In this document: positions 41,069 through 53,116 of the stretch, one piece after another
Position numbering within the stretch: position 1 is the first letter of the stretch
Layout: each line of letters starts with the position of its first letter
NCBI GenBank assembly: GCA_027919835.1
Contig: JANVFP010000002.1
Span: forward strand, 682,001 to 746,000
Direction of reading: 5' to 3'
Length of the DNA stretch: 64,000 bases
DNA from: Lentinula raphanica
Taxonomy: Eukaryota; Basidiomycota; Agaricomycetes; Agaricales; Omphalotaceae
Translations under genes and position numbers: made by a program
Notes under the pieces: model-generated
What the model saw: the letters and a program-made list of their open reading frames with translations, nothing else
What the model was told of the DNA's origin: nothing
Database searches by the model: none

Positions 41069-43196
41069 TCATAGACCTTCATCGTAAAGCTTCCTTGATA
41101 ATGCGACGTAGAATCTTTCAAGATCCTCTTTGCTTTCCAACTCATTCTTTTTGCGATCGTCCCTCGTAGATATCGAGCTGTCGTGTAAGAGTCTCGAATC
41201 AGATTCGAACTTCGCAGACGACCTTTTGACCCCTAGGTATGCTGGCGAGGGCACCGATGGCACTCTTTCCGTAACCCAGTCGAAAACAGCCGAGAGTTTG
41301 TCGGTAGAAGCTTTGACGACTGCATCATCACGTTCTCGCTGTTTTTCCCTTTCTTGTTGACGTGAACTCGACGACTGAGGTAGTCTCGCGACCGCCTCTT
41401 GTTGGATTTTCTCGTCCTTCCGCCAAGCCTTTAGGAACCAGCCGAGATCTTTCAATCCCCATCCCTCTTGTTCTCCATCACCTTCCATGGATGAACCAAA
41501 ACCGATAGCCGGTATTGCCGGAAGATCAACACCCAAGTCTAAACCTCGCGCGCCTCTAATCTCCCAATCTGTGAAAGCAAACTCACAGGAACGAACATGC
41601 AAACGGATGGCTCTTCGGACTTACGGTCACAGCCCTCCATCACACCTAGAAATTCGCCCCATTTGGAACTTTGAACAGTGACTAGGCAGTCATTCCCCCA
41701 CTCCTCTTCTCGAGCCCATAAGGGTCTATATTGCGAGTCGGCCTTGTTGTACTCGCCATGTTCTGAAATCCAAGAATCCCGGAGGCGCTGACGTTCCTTC
41801 TCTTCGAAATCGTCTAAAACCATCTTTGGCAGCCAGAGGGGGTGCCATATGTTGACGCTAGATACACGACCGGCAACGCTAAAATACTTGACGCGTGGAT
41901 CATCAGGAGTCGAAGGATTGAAAACATTGTTCAGATGGGCAGAGGTCAGATTCGCATATGCCGGAGAATCTAGAATCGACAAAAGAAGGGTGGTAAAGGA
42001 TGACGGAAGAGAAGAAAGAGACAATGGTGAACGCGTCGGCGGTTTCGGCGCAGAGGGTTCCGTAGATGCATGGTTCGCATGGGAGTGGGAAGCTTTGGCA
42101 AGGAGTTGTCTCTCTTCTCGTGCCAGTCTTCCTAGGCCGAGGTTATCCTATCAAGATTTTGACATGAGCCTTTCGTCGGAAACTCTCATGAAACGTCCTT
42201 ACAGAACACCAATCCATGAATGGACTACCGCGGTGGGGCGTGCTAACCGTGGTCAATGAGAGAGGAGTGTATTCGGTAGGTCTGACGCGTGATATCAAGT
42301 GCCGGCAATCGAGACCTCCCATCGAATGTGCGAGGAAGTTCAAGCCACGACCTGCAGCGCGGTCGCGTAATTGTCGGTCTAAGCTCTCAGCGCGTGTGGC
42401 GATTGAACCAGTGCTAAGGAGAGGATTTAAGATATCGGGAATAAAAGTACATAGAAGACCAAGGGCTTGCTTACCCAGGGACAGCGGTAACAATTACTTC
42501 TGCTTTCATCTTATCCCGAAGTACGTTAAGGACGTTGGACCAATAGCGGATTTGCAAGCTAGGGAAAGAGGACGGCCCCCTAGTGTCAAAACCATACAAG
42601 CCTTGGATCCAGGGTGAAAATACTGTGCGACGGGCCAGATGCATATTCACATACCATGACACAATACTATGGGACTCCGCGGAAGTCGAAGAGGTTCATA
42701 TAAAACAGGATTTCGCAAGAGCTTATGTATAGTGTCGTCTTTATTTTCGCCGTACTCAGGGTCGCGTTGCGGTTCTCTAGACTCTCTGGACGTTTTTGGT
42801 GATGACGACGACGACGTTGATGGACCGGGAGAAGGAGTATGAGATGGGTAAGACTCCTCGGTTACTGACAGCGATTGGTAGGAAGAAAGTGATATACGAG
42901 GCCAAGACCAGTGCACTATGTGATTGTCAGAGCTGTCCGAATTGGTTTGATCTATCGGACTTACCTTGTTTCCAATACGACTGAGATACTAACCAAGGCC
43001 ATTCCCAGCTTCCTCTGAGCATCCACCACGGCCAATCTGAGCTCTCTTGGTCCTTTTCATCGACATAGCTAGGTTGACTGTTACGCGGTTTGGAGTGATG
43101 GAGCAAGTAGTGGTTGGATATTGAGAAGGTCGAAATGACGTTCACTAATCTTCTAAAGAGTACAACGACTTGAGCTGGATAGTAGACAGAACTCAT
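41069..43196 (-). CDS. Tgl2-like alpha/beta-hydrolase lipase
   Basis: Predicted triacylglycerol lipase/serine esterase; yeast Tgl2 is mitochondrial. ATG at 43196, stop at 41069-41071. Exon 1 (42965-43196) ends at a GTAAGT donor and joins at 42863. Spliced blocks: SPIVLCHG-LYGFDTRGP (oxyanion loop), SLQIRYWSNVLNVLRDK, RGLNFLAHSMGGLDCRHLI with the nucleophile Ser in AHSMGG, STPHRGSPFMDW, then NDCLVTVQSSKWG with a likely catalytic Asp, and GCDHWEIRG with the catalytic His. A charged C-terminal region follows, with a possible coiled coil (RQQEREKQRERDD). The triad is complete. The N-terminal extension has a hydrophobic stretch but no clean targeting signal. Confidence 0.82.
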
Positions 43197-46100
43197 GATG
43201 AGCAGAAAGAGAGTATGGTTGATACCAGCTGGTGGTGGTAGGTGATATCGTAATAGAATGCATGATTACTCCATCGTTCAAACAGCTCATGAACTTGAAC
43301 TCCCATCATCTGACTTGCTTTATTGTCATTCAAATCTGCATTCAACATCGACTCCGTCGTTGCGAGTGTGAATCCTCTCTCATCGATCTCTTGACGCTAT
43401 AATGAAGGAAAAAGACTGCCAGGAAGCTGTTCTCTTCAAAAAATGAACATTGGTGTGGAACCATTTTATCAAATCAATAGCCAGCTCCCCCTTGTATGCT
43501 ATACAGTCTCCAGGTACTTATGGTTGTTCACCTTCGTATCATCGAAGATTACCGTTCGCCAGCCACTATCACCTGAACATCTCCCAAGTTGACGTGCCAC
43601 TTTATTCATCCGAAACCGAAAAATTCAATCATACGCTCCCAACCTGCTTGGACCTGTTCCCGATAGGTCTGCTCCCCACGTCCTAAACTACGATAGCTCT
43701 GAAAGCTCGAATGTCAAGGACTTTCACTGGAAACTGTCGATTATGATGTGGGCTCCCAAAAAATCCAGATTCCAGAGCTCAACGAGCGGCGTCTTTGTTC
43801 CTGTTATGGAAAGACGCAAGCGAAGTACGGCTCCGGGCTTGTCATTCTTCGTCCACATTCTTGCTGTTCTGTATCAATGTTTTTTTTCCCCTTTTCATTT
43901 TTCACCGAGCGTGCAAGCGTATGTATCACTTGTTCCTATCACGGTTTCTTCCATCTTCTAGAACCTGAATGCTGGCTGATTTGTCTTGAGCCTTCCTAGA
44001 TCCTTGTTGGAAAGGCTGCTGATGTATGCGTCGATATGGTGAGTCCATAAATGTTTATGATCTTCGATCTCATACACTTGATGAAAATCTTTGGTAGGAC
44101 AGCTCAGCTCAGTTGCAGCGATTCACCTTCAACATTCGTCAAACATCCATTGGTAATTTCTGAACTCTCGATATTGCGAATTTTGCTTATGAGACAATGC
44201 ACAAAGCGGGATATCAGGCTGTCAATTTTAGACCTTGTTCGCGCTTGCTTATCTGAATCTCATCCATCAACTCCTCTCCCTTCAGTGAATGCTGAACCAT
44301 ACATAATCTTAGTGTCATCCTGGTGAATTCACACTCGACGTTGGGAGCATCTAGGACCCTTGACAAACCACGAAGGGACGATTTATCTAGTCGGAAAGGA
44401 ATATACCCATGACTTCAGGTTTCCAGCAAATAATGCAGAATCCAGAGTTGTGCTGATTGAGATTGGCGGCTTTGGGGCGGTAAGAGGGATCAGACACTCG
44501 GCAAGGGTGGCCCAAGCCCCTCATGGTACTCATCGAAGACTTTTCTGATACAAAAATTCAGACCAGAATGAAGACAAATACTGGGAGCTGCCTGCTATTC
44601 ACAAAAGCCTGTTTGCCTACTGAAAGGACAGCATAGTGAACAACACTTGGCATGCACAGGACAACCTTCCCGAACATTGCTCATTGTAGGCTGGGGTTCT
44701 AGTGGGTACATATATGTGCTGGTATTGGGTGAGTAAAGGTAAGCTGAGTGATTGGCTACCATTTCAACTGACTATCCATCAGCATTCCGGAACTTCATGC
44801 TACATAGTACGGAGTCCCACACACAGACGTTCACAAGGAGGTTTCGTGTACTATGATCAAGCACTTCCTTGCATCGAGTCTACAGGTTGTGTCCGTTCAT
44901 GATCGGCTTGGTCTCTATCCTCGGGACGTTTCAAGGAGATTATTTCGTCGTCTGCCTTAGAAATTCAAAACCAAACATTGAAGAAGGAGGATAGCTCCAA
45001 TGTCCAGGAATCATTTGAGTTGTCGCCATCGGTCAACGGTGTCCGTATCCAAGAACTTGCAAGAACTTGCAAGATTGTTGAAGAAGACAATACCTATGCC
45101 ATGCAGCTCCTATGCTGGAATTATGGTTCCAGACAGATATGGGATTGGCACCGCATACCTTAATAACGTTCCTCAAAACTTGATTCCCGAGTGATCATAC
45201 TACACCTGATATATATACCACCTGTGACTCTAAATACAGGAACTTATTGATATATCACGATTTGAATACTGAAGAGAGACAACCAGGCTCCAGCCCAAGG
45301 TTATAATTTGGAGGGAGATACTTACTCACATTATGTGAAGGGATGTGTCTAAGAGAATTGTCTGTATTCAAAAGAGCCAATCAGTGTCATTCTTTGATTG
45401 CTCGTCGTCGATACCCATGTATGATGAAGAGAGTGTGCCTCCTCAAGAGTCAACTGGTGACATCCCAGTTTTGATTCTAGAACTGCTCTTCCCCCGAGAT
45501 TGAGGAACCAGAAATCCCCTCTGTGGTCTGAGTGAATGATTCTTGAGCCTCAGCCTCGCCATGACATGTACTCAAACGACAACTCCTAACGATAACTAAT
45601 ATTTTACTATCTGTCCGGGGTTCAAGCAGATTACCTTTAATTGATTCCGATGCATAGTTCAAACAAGGGTTCATTCCCGCATTGATATACTGGACTGACA
45701 GATGCGAACACGATGCCCACAGGATACCAAGGATACCAAGGATACCATGCACAGGATGACCATATGCGTGAACCCAATCTGCGACATTCGTGAATCCCTA
45801 TCAACTGGAAAGCCAGCGGCAGATGATCGATATTCAATAGCTTGCCTAACGATTCGCCTGGATTCTGGCAAAAAGCTGTTGACATTGCATAGAAACTCGA
45901 AACAGCGTTCTCGTTCCGGGCAGAGACGACCGTGAAGATGATAGAATCGATAGAATCGACATGAGTAGAGCGTGTTTCGATACTGGCCCGAAGAGAGTAG
46001 CTACTGGATACTAATGCTTTGATGTGCTACAGGAACCGAATAATCAGTCGATATGAAGCTTGAGGGGAAATATACTAGCTCGAACTAGGGATCGTAGTTG

Positions 46101-46365
46101 GGATTATTCGGAGGTGAATAGTCTGTACAGTGTAGCTGTTGTGGAGGTTAGTGACAAAGATCGCAACCTACTCGGCGTTGTTGCGCTTACATAATCTATT
46201 CCTGCGCAGGCACTTTGATCAGTTTTCATTCCTTCTCGTATGTAAAAGGTTTGCTGGTGAGGCCCGGTAGAAATGGCGAAGAAATCCAATCGAATAAATG
46301 CTGTACCAAAATCCATCTTTGCCCAGATCCTCCTCATTCCCTCCCTTTTCTCCTGACCACCACCA
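43197..46365. other. Gene-poor interval without a confident gene
   Basis: About 3.2 kb with many short frames on both strands and no combination that gives a recognisable protein. One plus-strand frame near 44360-44548 (GTIYLVGKEYTHDFRFPANN) looks protein-like and may be an exon or a remnant. A 9-bp tandem repeat lies at 45721-45747. This could be decayed genes or a gene too intron-rich to resolve by eye. Confidence 0.5.
45721..45747 (+). repeat. Short tandem repeat, 9 bp x 3
   Basis: AGGATACCA three times in a row; ordinary slippage-type minisatellite. Confidence 0.85.
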
Positions 46366-47994
46366 TGTACAATGGTCCGTATCAACGTCTAGCTCCTAGT
46401 AACAGTTCATTATGGCAATCTGCTTCGCTCCGAGTTAGACAGTTCATTGGCACCGGCAAACGAAGGATAATTATCATCTGCTCTGCCATCGTCCTCGTTC
46501 TTTTCATCCTATCTGCAGCACATCCTACGACTCGACGTTTGGGTCGAAGTCTGTATTATGACCAAACGACCAACCCAGAAAGAGGTTCGTCCCGACTTGG
46601 GTTTGGTCCTCCGTCATGGTCGCAAGTAAAACAGTGGGAGGACGATTTACCTCAGCATAATCTGGATCTGCCCTTCCCAGAAGGTCGAACGGGGCGCTAT
46701 GTCAAATTCTCCAACCAGATCAAGATGTTGGGTTGGAATAATGTGTTCAATGAACTGTACGTGATCCTCATCATCGTCAAATGACTGGCTTCTCGATTTA
46801 TACCTGCTCCGTTATACAGCTTGATGAATTCATACCTTGCGTACGAATCCAAGCGCGCCTATGTGTTCCAGGATTACGTCTGGAAACCAGAATACTACTC
46901 CTGGCCAGAGTCTGAAGCTTATGACTGGCCTCCTCATACCCCTCTCAACGCCATCATATCAGGTCCTACCGCGGGAGGGCTTTGGGAACCCGGAGACGAC
47001 GCGCCTCGGTCCGTCAGTGAAAAATGGTTCGACGTCGTGTGCCCACACGCGGAACGCCGAATCATCAACACACGGGAAGTTAAGCCCGACATAGAATGGC
47101 TCATGGGGAATGAAATCTTCGATGCCTGGCGCAAGGTCCTCCTAGAAGCTCCGGAACGATGTATAGAGATCATCCCGTCAGATGATGATAATTACCCGCA
47201 AACGTTTGATCTGTGGTTATGGGGCAGTTATCGTGTCCTCCCTCTCTGGAAATCTTTCTCCCAATCTCCTATATCCCGTCTTTTGGCTACTTCTCCTGTG
47301 GTGAAAAGTGCGGTCGATAGGAACGAATACTTGTTCCTTCCCCTCGGTCCTCGTCCTGCTCATCCAGCCTCTCACAATCCCTACGATCGTATGCTTGCCA
47401 TGCATGTACGACGCGGTGATTACAAGGACGCCTGCGTTGGTCTAGCCACATGGAATTCCACGTACTACAGCTGGAACCTGCTTGAAGCGCTTCCAGATCA
47501 TTTCGAGCCTCCACCTGGTGGTGGCTGGGGATGGAACACTCCAGAGAACACGGAAAAATACATGGAACATTGTTTACCCACCTTCGACGCAATTGTGAAG
47601 AAGGTGGCAGATTCGAAAGAAGATTATATCCGAGCAGGGTTGAGCAAAGGGGAGCAGCGGACGCTTGATGTTCTGTACCTGCTCACAAACGAAGAGAGCG
47701 AATGGCTTGATCAGCTGAAAGATACCCTACGGAACGTTGGCTGGCACACTATCAAGACCAGCCGTGATCTCACATTGGACCAAGAACAGACTGACGTCAA
47801 CATGGCTGTGGATATGGATATCGCCAGAAAAGCTGCGGTTTTCATCGGCAATGGGGTGAGTCCTTTTTAGCTCTTGGGCCTGGTGGCGATTTAATAATTG
47901 ATGTGCTCTCGTTAGTGGTCATCTTTCACTAGTAACATCGTCCATAGACGTCTAGTCGACGGAAAAGAGCCCATCAGCATTCGTTTCTACTGAT
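46366..47994 (+). CDS. Type II membrane glycosyltransferase, O-fucosyltransferase-like
   Basis: Probable Golgi GDP-fucose-type transferase (GT-B fold). Exons 46366-46756, 46820-47855, 47916-47994 give 501 residues. A short cytoplasmic N-terminus precedes the signal anchor RRIIIICSAIVLVLFILSA (about 29-47), then a Pro-rich stem and the lumenal domain. GRYVKFSNQIKMLGWNNVFN matches the donor-binding glycine-rich start in this family. MLAMHVRRGDYKDAC is the conserved HxRRGD sugar-nucleotide motif. VLYLLTNEESEWL and DMDIARKAAVFIGNGWSSFT match the later conserved blocks. The acceptor is unknown. The final intron places WSSF after IGNG, restoring the expected motif. Confidence 0.83.
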
Positions 47995-48397
47995 TATTCT
48001 AGATGTGCTATGTAACGCTCATATCCTTTGCTGTATCCATACACTATATTCAACGCATTTGGGTAAGCTTTGGGTGCTCGCGGAATACCCGAGGATTTAT
48101 TAATTCAAGCTATTATGCAGTGCGTGTTGGTCGTTGTAAATCTCATTGTCAAGAAGATATGGTCCTATTCCCTGCTCTTTGACACTATTGTCTATATACG
48201 GTCCAATGTCCATCAGTCCATGGCCAAATCAGTCTTCATTGTCTACCACAGTCCACTTGACCGAGTTTAGACCTTGGGCCACAGCGGAAAATGGGCCTAT
48301 AAAACGCGATGTATCCTTTGAGTGCTCTTGCTAACCCACCGCTGTATACACAATCCAATCACTCCTTCTCAATCCTCAATCTCTGAATAGTAGCAAG
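47995..48397. promoter_or_regulatory. Upstream region of orphan gene, with TATA box
   Basis: TATAAAA at 48298-48304, about 94 nt before the ATG at 48398. No other element recognised. Confidence 0.5.
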
Positions 48398-49682
48398 ATG
48401 TCCGACTGCTCGACCGAGTCGACCACTTCCTCCAACTCATCGTTCCCTCCCGAAGGTCTGGATCTTCGGACATTTTTTATCAGTCTTCACCATCCTCGAC
48501 GCGGTGCTAGCCCACCTGAAAAAACGAACTTCAACATACCTCCCAGTGCATCCACTAAAGAAATGAACGATCTAGAAGCAAACTTGCCTGCAGGAATTTA
48601 CCGCGATCTTCTCGCGTTAGTCGATGACGACGAATCTGTCACCCCCTCCTCGTCTCTCACATCCGAAAGCCCCCCTCCCGAGTCGGACTCTGATGAGGAG
48701 TACGGTCCACCACCTGGTCTGCCACCTCCCTACCGAGGATTCCGGGGTACGGTCAACTATTCCGCCGTAATATCGTCCTTTGTCGATTACAAGGAACCTC
48801 TCGAACGTCGATATAATACTCTCTTTCCTCCCTTGCTCCGATTTCCTTGGTATGTCGAACCCACCCCCTGGGGAGCTGCCACGATCCATCCCGCGCCCTG
48901 GTATGAGCACCTCGAAGTAGCAGGTGGAGTGAGCCCGGCGGACGATAGCTGGTTCACTGAGCGCGGGAGAGATATAGTCCATGGACACAGATGGGATGAG
49001 GATAACCTGGTCGAGCTAGTTCAATATATCTTCTGGAAGGGTGCGGAACCTTGTCGTTCAGATCCGTTGTCCGTGGCGCTGCTGGCATCCAAGATTCATG
49101 GCCAGTTCAAGATCATCGAAGATGAACAAAATGCGGGTTTATTTACGTGGATGATTCAAGAGTGCGTCAAAGGCTATTGTGCAGCATTTTGGGATGCTCA
49201 GGTTAGTGCTATCCGTTTGTTCTGCAAAGTATTGGCTTCGGGTCTCACCTCCTCGTTGACAGAACAAAGAATCTGCCATTCGATACACCCGCGATGCTGG
49301 TTGTTATTCCCCCGCATACATCCATTGTGCGAATCGTTCTGTGGTCTTCGCAGGTTTTCTCAAAAGTTGCAACGTGATTGACGACGAGACTGTCCTGCAT
49401 TGTTTGTGGCTTTTACTCAGTCAAATCACTGCGGTCGAACACTTAGCCGTTATAATGGCCCTCATTCAATGCTCTGGGGTTTATTATCGTGCCGATACTA
49501 GACCTGGCTACTTGATGGTGTCGATGTACCGCTTCATCAGGAATTTGCTCATGAAGGTGAATCAGAGATTAGCCAACAATCCTCAAGTCCGACCTGTGCT
49601 GGAAGCGATCATCCAACTTGTCGCTCTGCAAAGTGGACTGGACGTTGACTCTCTTCTTCACCAATCTTTACATATTTCCTAG
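48398..49682 (+). CDS. Orphan protein, helical C-terminal half
   Basis: Not recognised. Exons 48398-49201 and 49263-49682 give 407 residues. The N-terminus (1-110) is Ser/Pro-rich and acidic (SESPPPESDSDEEYGPPPGL). The middle is Trp/Pro-rich (FPWYVEPTPWGAATIHPAPW). The C-terminal 200 residues are predicted-looking helices (VVFAGFLKSCNVIDDETVLH, VLEAIIQLVALQSGLDVDSL), possibly of armadillo/MIF4G type, but I cannot name the fold. A clean 61-nt intron supports the gene. Confidence 0.62.
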
Positions 49683-49956
49683 TAACACTCATTCCACTGT
49701 TCTCATTCGTTCTCAATGATAAAGGTCGAGAGAGGATTGAATATTACATCCTCCGTTTTTCATGAAGAAAGGGTGAACTATTATGACAGCAATGAGAGAA
49801 ACGTATGTAGTGCGGAGATAAGTGTAAGTGCATTGCATAACGGATATCAGAGGATTCGTGCGCAGAAGTTCTTTCCCGAACCGATGCATTAAGAGATTGA
49901 AGCCTTAGCAATACACTTTCAAAGCACGTTCGATCTGTGGTCTGGGTTGTCGCAGA

Positions 49957-50862
49957 TCAAGCACACTAGAGGATTGGTGAGCACATGAACCAGGCTGTGC
50001 GAGGGAGAGAGTGACATACGACGGATTTCATCGTCTGGGAGGAAGTGTTCATAATGAGAGCGACAATGAGACCATATAAACCCAAGACTTCAGCGAAAAT
50101 GAGAATGAGGATCTACGCATTGATGTTTGTCAGGGTTGAAAGAAGCAAACATAACATAACCCAACACACCATTCCAACGAACAGTCTTGGCTGCTGCGCA
50201 GTACCCCTCACACCGGCGTCACCAACGATACCAATGGCAAATCCAGCAGCAAGACCAGCGAGACCGACAGCGAGACCGGCGCCAAGTTGAGTAAAGCCTT
50301 GAGCGAGAGACATGCTTACACCCACTACATGTCCAAGGTCAACCTAGAACAACATAGAGAGAACCTAGGCGCTCACAGTCACCAGCAATGAGAACCGACA
50401 CAACAAGACCGTAGATCTAGTGTACGGTGAGATGCATTGACAAACAAAAGTTAAGAAAAACACGTACAGCAATGATACCAGCCATAATGACCGGGACAAC
50501 ACACTTCATCATGAGGTCAGGTCGTAATACTGACATAGCAGAAATCCCGACACCAGATTTTGCTGTACCATAACTGTAAACAAGTGATATAAGACTTGAG
50601 CCACGTCAAAGAATAGAGTAAACGAACCTTGCGCCTATGCCTGCAAGCAACGTTCCGGAACAACCATTCAACCGGTCAGCCAATATTCATAGAGACAGCG
50701 CGACGTTTGAAGTCGGCATAGGTTGAATGCTTACAAGTGAAAACGATGGCGCTGGTGCAGCCCTATGCGAATGGTCAGTTACTTGTTGAATGTCAACAGT
50801 GCTTGAAAAGCACGTACCATGGCGCTGAAGAAAGGTGCATATACGGGGCAAAGATCGGACAT
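49957..50862 (-). CDS. VMA3: V-type H+-ATPase proteolipid subunit c
   Basis: Forms the rotating c-ring that carries protons across vacuolar and endosomal membranes. Eight exons (50818-50862, 50735-50762, 50628-50640, 50468-50573, 50377-50416, 50170-50324, 50020-50112, 49957-49965) total 489 nt, 162 residues, all phases closing, and the normal family length. Four membrane helices: [60 protein letters not shown], then [20 protein letters not shown] with the essential proton-binding Glu. The VMA3 assignment over the VMA11 paralogue is by overall resemblance. Exon 3 is only 13 nt. Transcribed away from the gene at 51329. Confidence 0.92.
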
Positions 50863-51328
50863 TGTTGCAGTCAAGTGCTGAGAAGGTATTCAATGAGAAC
50901 AATGAGAAATAGTCCGAGATGGAGAGGACGACAAAGTGGTGCGGAAGCGAAAGCTATGAGGCTTGTCACCGTTGTCACACACTCTGTCACCTTTGTGACC
51001 TTGTGACAGTGCTCGTGACATTGTGTGACAGGCAGTGACCTGCGGCGACCCGGAACGAAATCGACTCCTGTGCTCATAATCCAAGATTATGAACTTGGCT
51101 GTACTCGTTGAGTACATTCAAAGAACACATTGACTGCGCATGTCGTCTTGAACATTGAGCCTTCTCAGGCTGCCCAAAAGTGAGCAAAATCACAGCCATA
51201 TCATCCAACACGAGGCGTTACTTATGCATCTTGATTTACCTACTTTAGACCCTCAATTGTAAAATGCTCTACGTGGGATCCACAGTGCTTATTTTCCCGT
51301 CCTCATCTCTCTCTTTCCCTCGACCTCG
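50863..51328. promoter_or_regulatory. Divergent promoter with GTGAC/GTCAC array
   Basis: Between VMA3 (-) and an orphan (+). Eight GTGAC-type pentamers fall in 75 bp: GTCAC at 50965, 50974, 50986, then GTGAC at 50995, 51003, 51015, 51025, 51035. Most include TGTCA/TGACA, the core bound by TALE homeodomains, and spacing is close to one helical turn. Confidence 0.55.
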
Positions 51329-52884
51329 ATGTCTGCTCGAGCTTCAGCAGGCATGCTCAGCGATCCAGATCAACATGGACGGACATGGCTACAGCTTGAT
51401 GATTCTTGCAAAGTGCGTACAATGTTAAATCATTGCAGAAACATTGCTAATTGACTTACTCAGGTTCAGCTGAGCGCTGTAGAGACTCGAAAATATAAAG
51501 ACTGGCGAGAATCAATGACGCGTAACTCACAAAACACGACGACATCTATTGGACAGAGCACCATTGAAGATCGAACGAATAGTTTCTTCAGGACATTGAA
51601 CAATGCTTCTCCACTAACTTCTGTTGAAGGCTCTGATCGCTCTGTGTCGGTCGCTCAGCGCAAAGTATCGAGGAAGATGCGTCAAGCAAGGATCCAGTTA
51701 TTCGAGGACCAGTACGTCCTCGATCGTGCTCCCGAAAGGTTGAAAGTCGGGCAACTGGGCGGACCAGATTCTCTAGGATGGAGATGGTATCAGTGTACGG
51801 AAGACGTCCAAGTACGTTTCCACACAACATGCTCAAGTATTCATCCAAAACCTGTGTGTGTCTAGGTCCTCCTTCCACCAGACGCAGGCGTCCAATATTC
51901 TTTTTTCCTCACGCTCGAGGAAGCCCATCTCAACTGCGCCACAACTAGCAAAACCGTGGAAAAGTTTAACAAAACTCGTACGAAGTTCAATGAGCTCTGT
52001 ATCCGCGCGAAGAGCACACATCCCGTTCGTGGCATCACATCCTCTCCCCGACGCTATGCCCTTCCCGTCCGGCTACGGTGTCACAGCCTTGATAAATTTG
52101 TGGGACGACCCCAGGATGACTTGACACTTTTGATGCCCGAGGATATACCAGCTGATAGCACTGATATTTTGTCACGGCCTGATGAATATTGGAGGCGCTG
52201 GTTGTGTATAAATGAGGGCGTCCGAGTAAGCATTCCCTCTATCTGTCTGAATTATCTCTCAAAATCCAACTAATTGTGCAGATCCTGCTCCCCGCTGACA
52301 TAGCCGCACAACTTACATTCCTGCGCCGCAATGGCGTTTCCCATGCCCACCACCCTCTCATGCGCCAAATATTCGCTGATATCCGGTGTCTATCTTGTGA
52401 GATAGTCACCGAACAACTCCTGCACTGTCGTCATAATGGCGAAAAGCTATTCATGATGCCTCCCGAATCCCGTTCACAGACGTTGGACGAAGCAGTTGCA
52501 CACATCGAAGTAAACATCTGCCGTTCGACGAGAAAACAGATCAAGCATACGACGCTCAAACCTCAGTGGCATGCGGTCGTATGTCAATTGGAAGAATATG
52601 CTGATTTCCCGCCTTCTCAAAATTCCTCTTCGAGAGATGAACGAGATACTAAAGGAGATATCTTGATTCAACAGCCGGAGGGGGCTCAAGGAGGTGTAGT
52701 TCGTCGTGTCGCTAGACGACGACGGGGAACCAGGAATCTGAGAGCCCCCAATGTGAACAAAGAGCTCCCACCTCTTCCTCCGGAAAACCGCAGTGAACGT
52801 TTGAGTACACCAGACAAACGGACTTTGCTCGAAGGACAACAGGAAAGACTATGGATACGTAGAAAGACTCGGATACTAACTTAA
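51329..52884 (+). CDS. Orphan protein with basic C-terminus
   Basis: Not recognised. Exons 51329-51412, 51464-51811, 51866-52225, 52282-52884 give 464 residues. Two segments begin similarly after introns (VLLPPDAG and ILLPADIA), hinting at an internal duplication with each copy preceded by a W-rich stretch (LGWRWYQCTEDVQ; YWRRWLCINEGVR). The C-terminal 100 residues are basic and disordered (VRRVARRRRGTRNLR), compatible with nuclear or nucleic-acid contact. The ATG at 51329 opens a short exon ending at a good GTGCGT donor. Confidence 0.6.
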
Positions 52885-53116
52885 AAACTCGATTATTGTG
52901 TACCTGTTTTTATCGGAGTCCTTACGTAGCTGGATAGCTTCATCGGACTTACTGGATTTTCCTTCGTACATTGTTATCGTTGCTTTGTTGCATGTTTGCT
53001 AAACCAACATGATTTATGTAGAGTTCAAAAATGAGATTTTGTTTCATTATAAAAAGTACAGTATCTGTAAAGTTTCACTAATCCAATGCTTTCTATTTCG
53101 TGCCGGGAAATGTTCT

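Noticed and set aside
45721..45747. CRISPR-like direct repeats
   Set aside because: Three abutting 9-bp units without spacers in a eukaryotic genome; a simple minisatellite.
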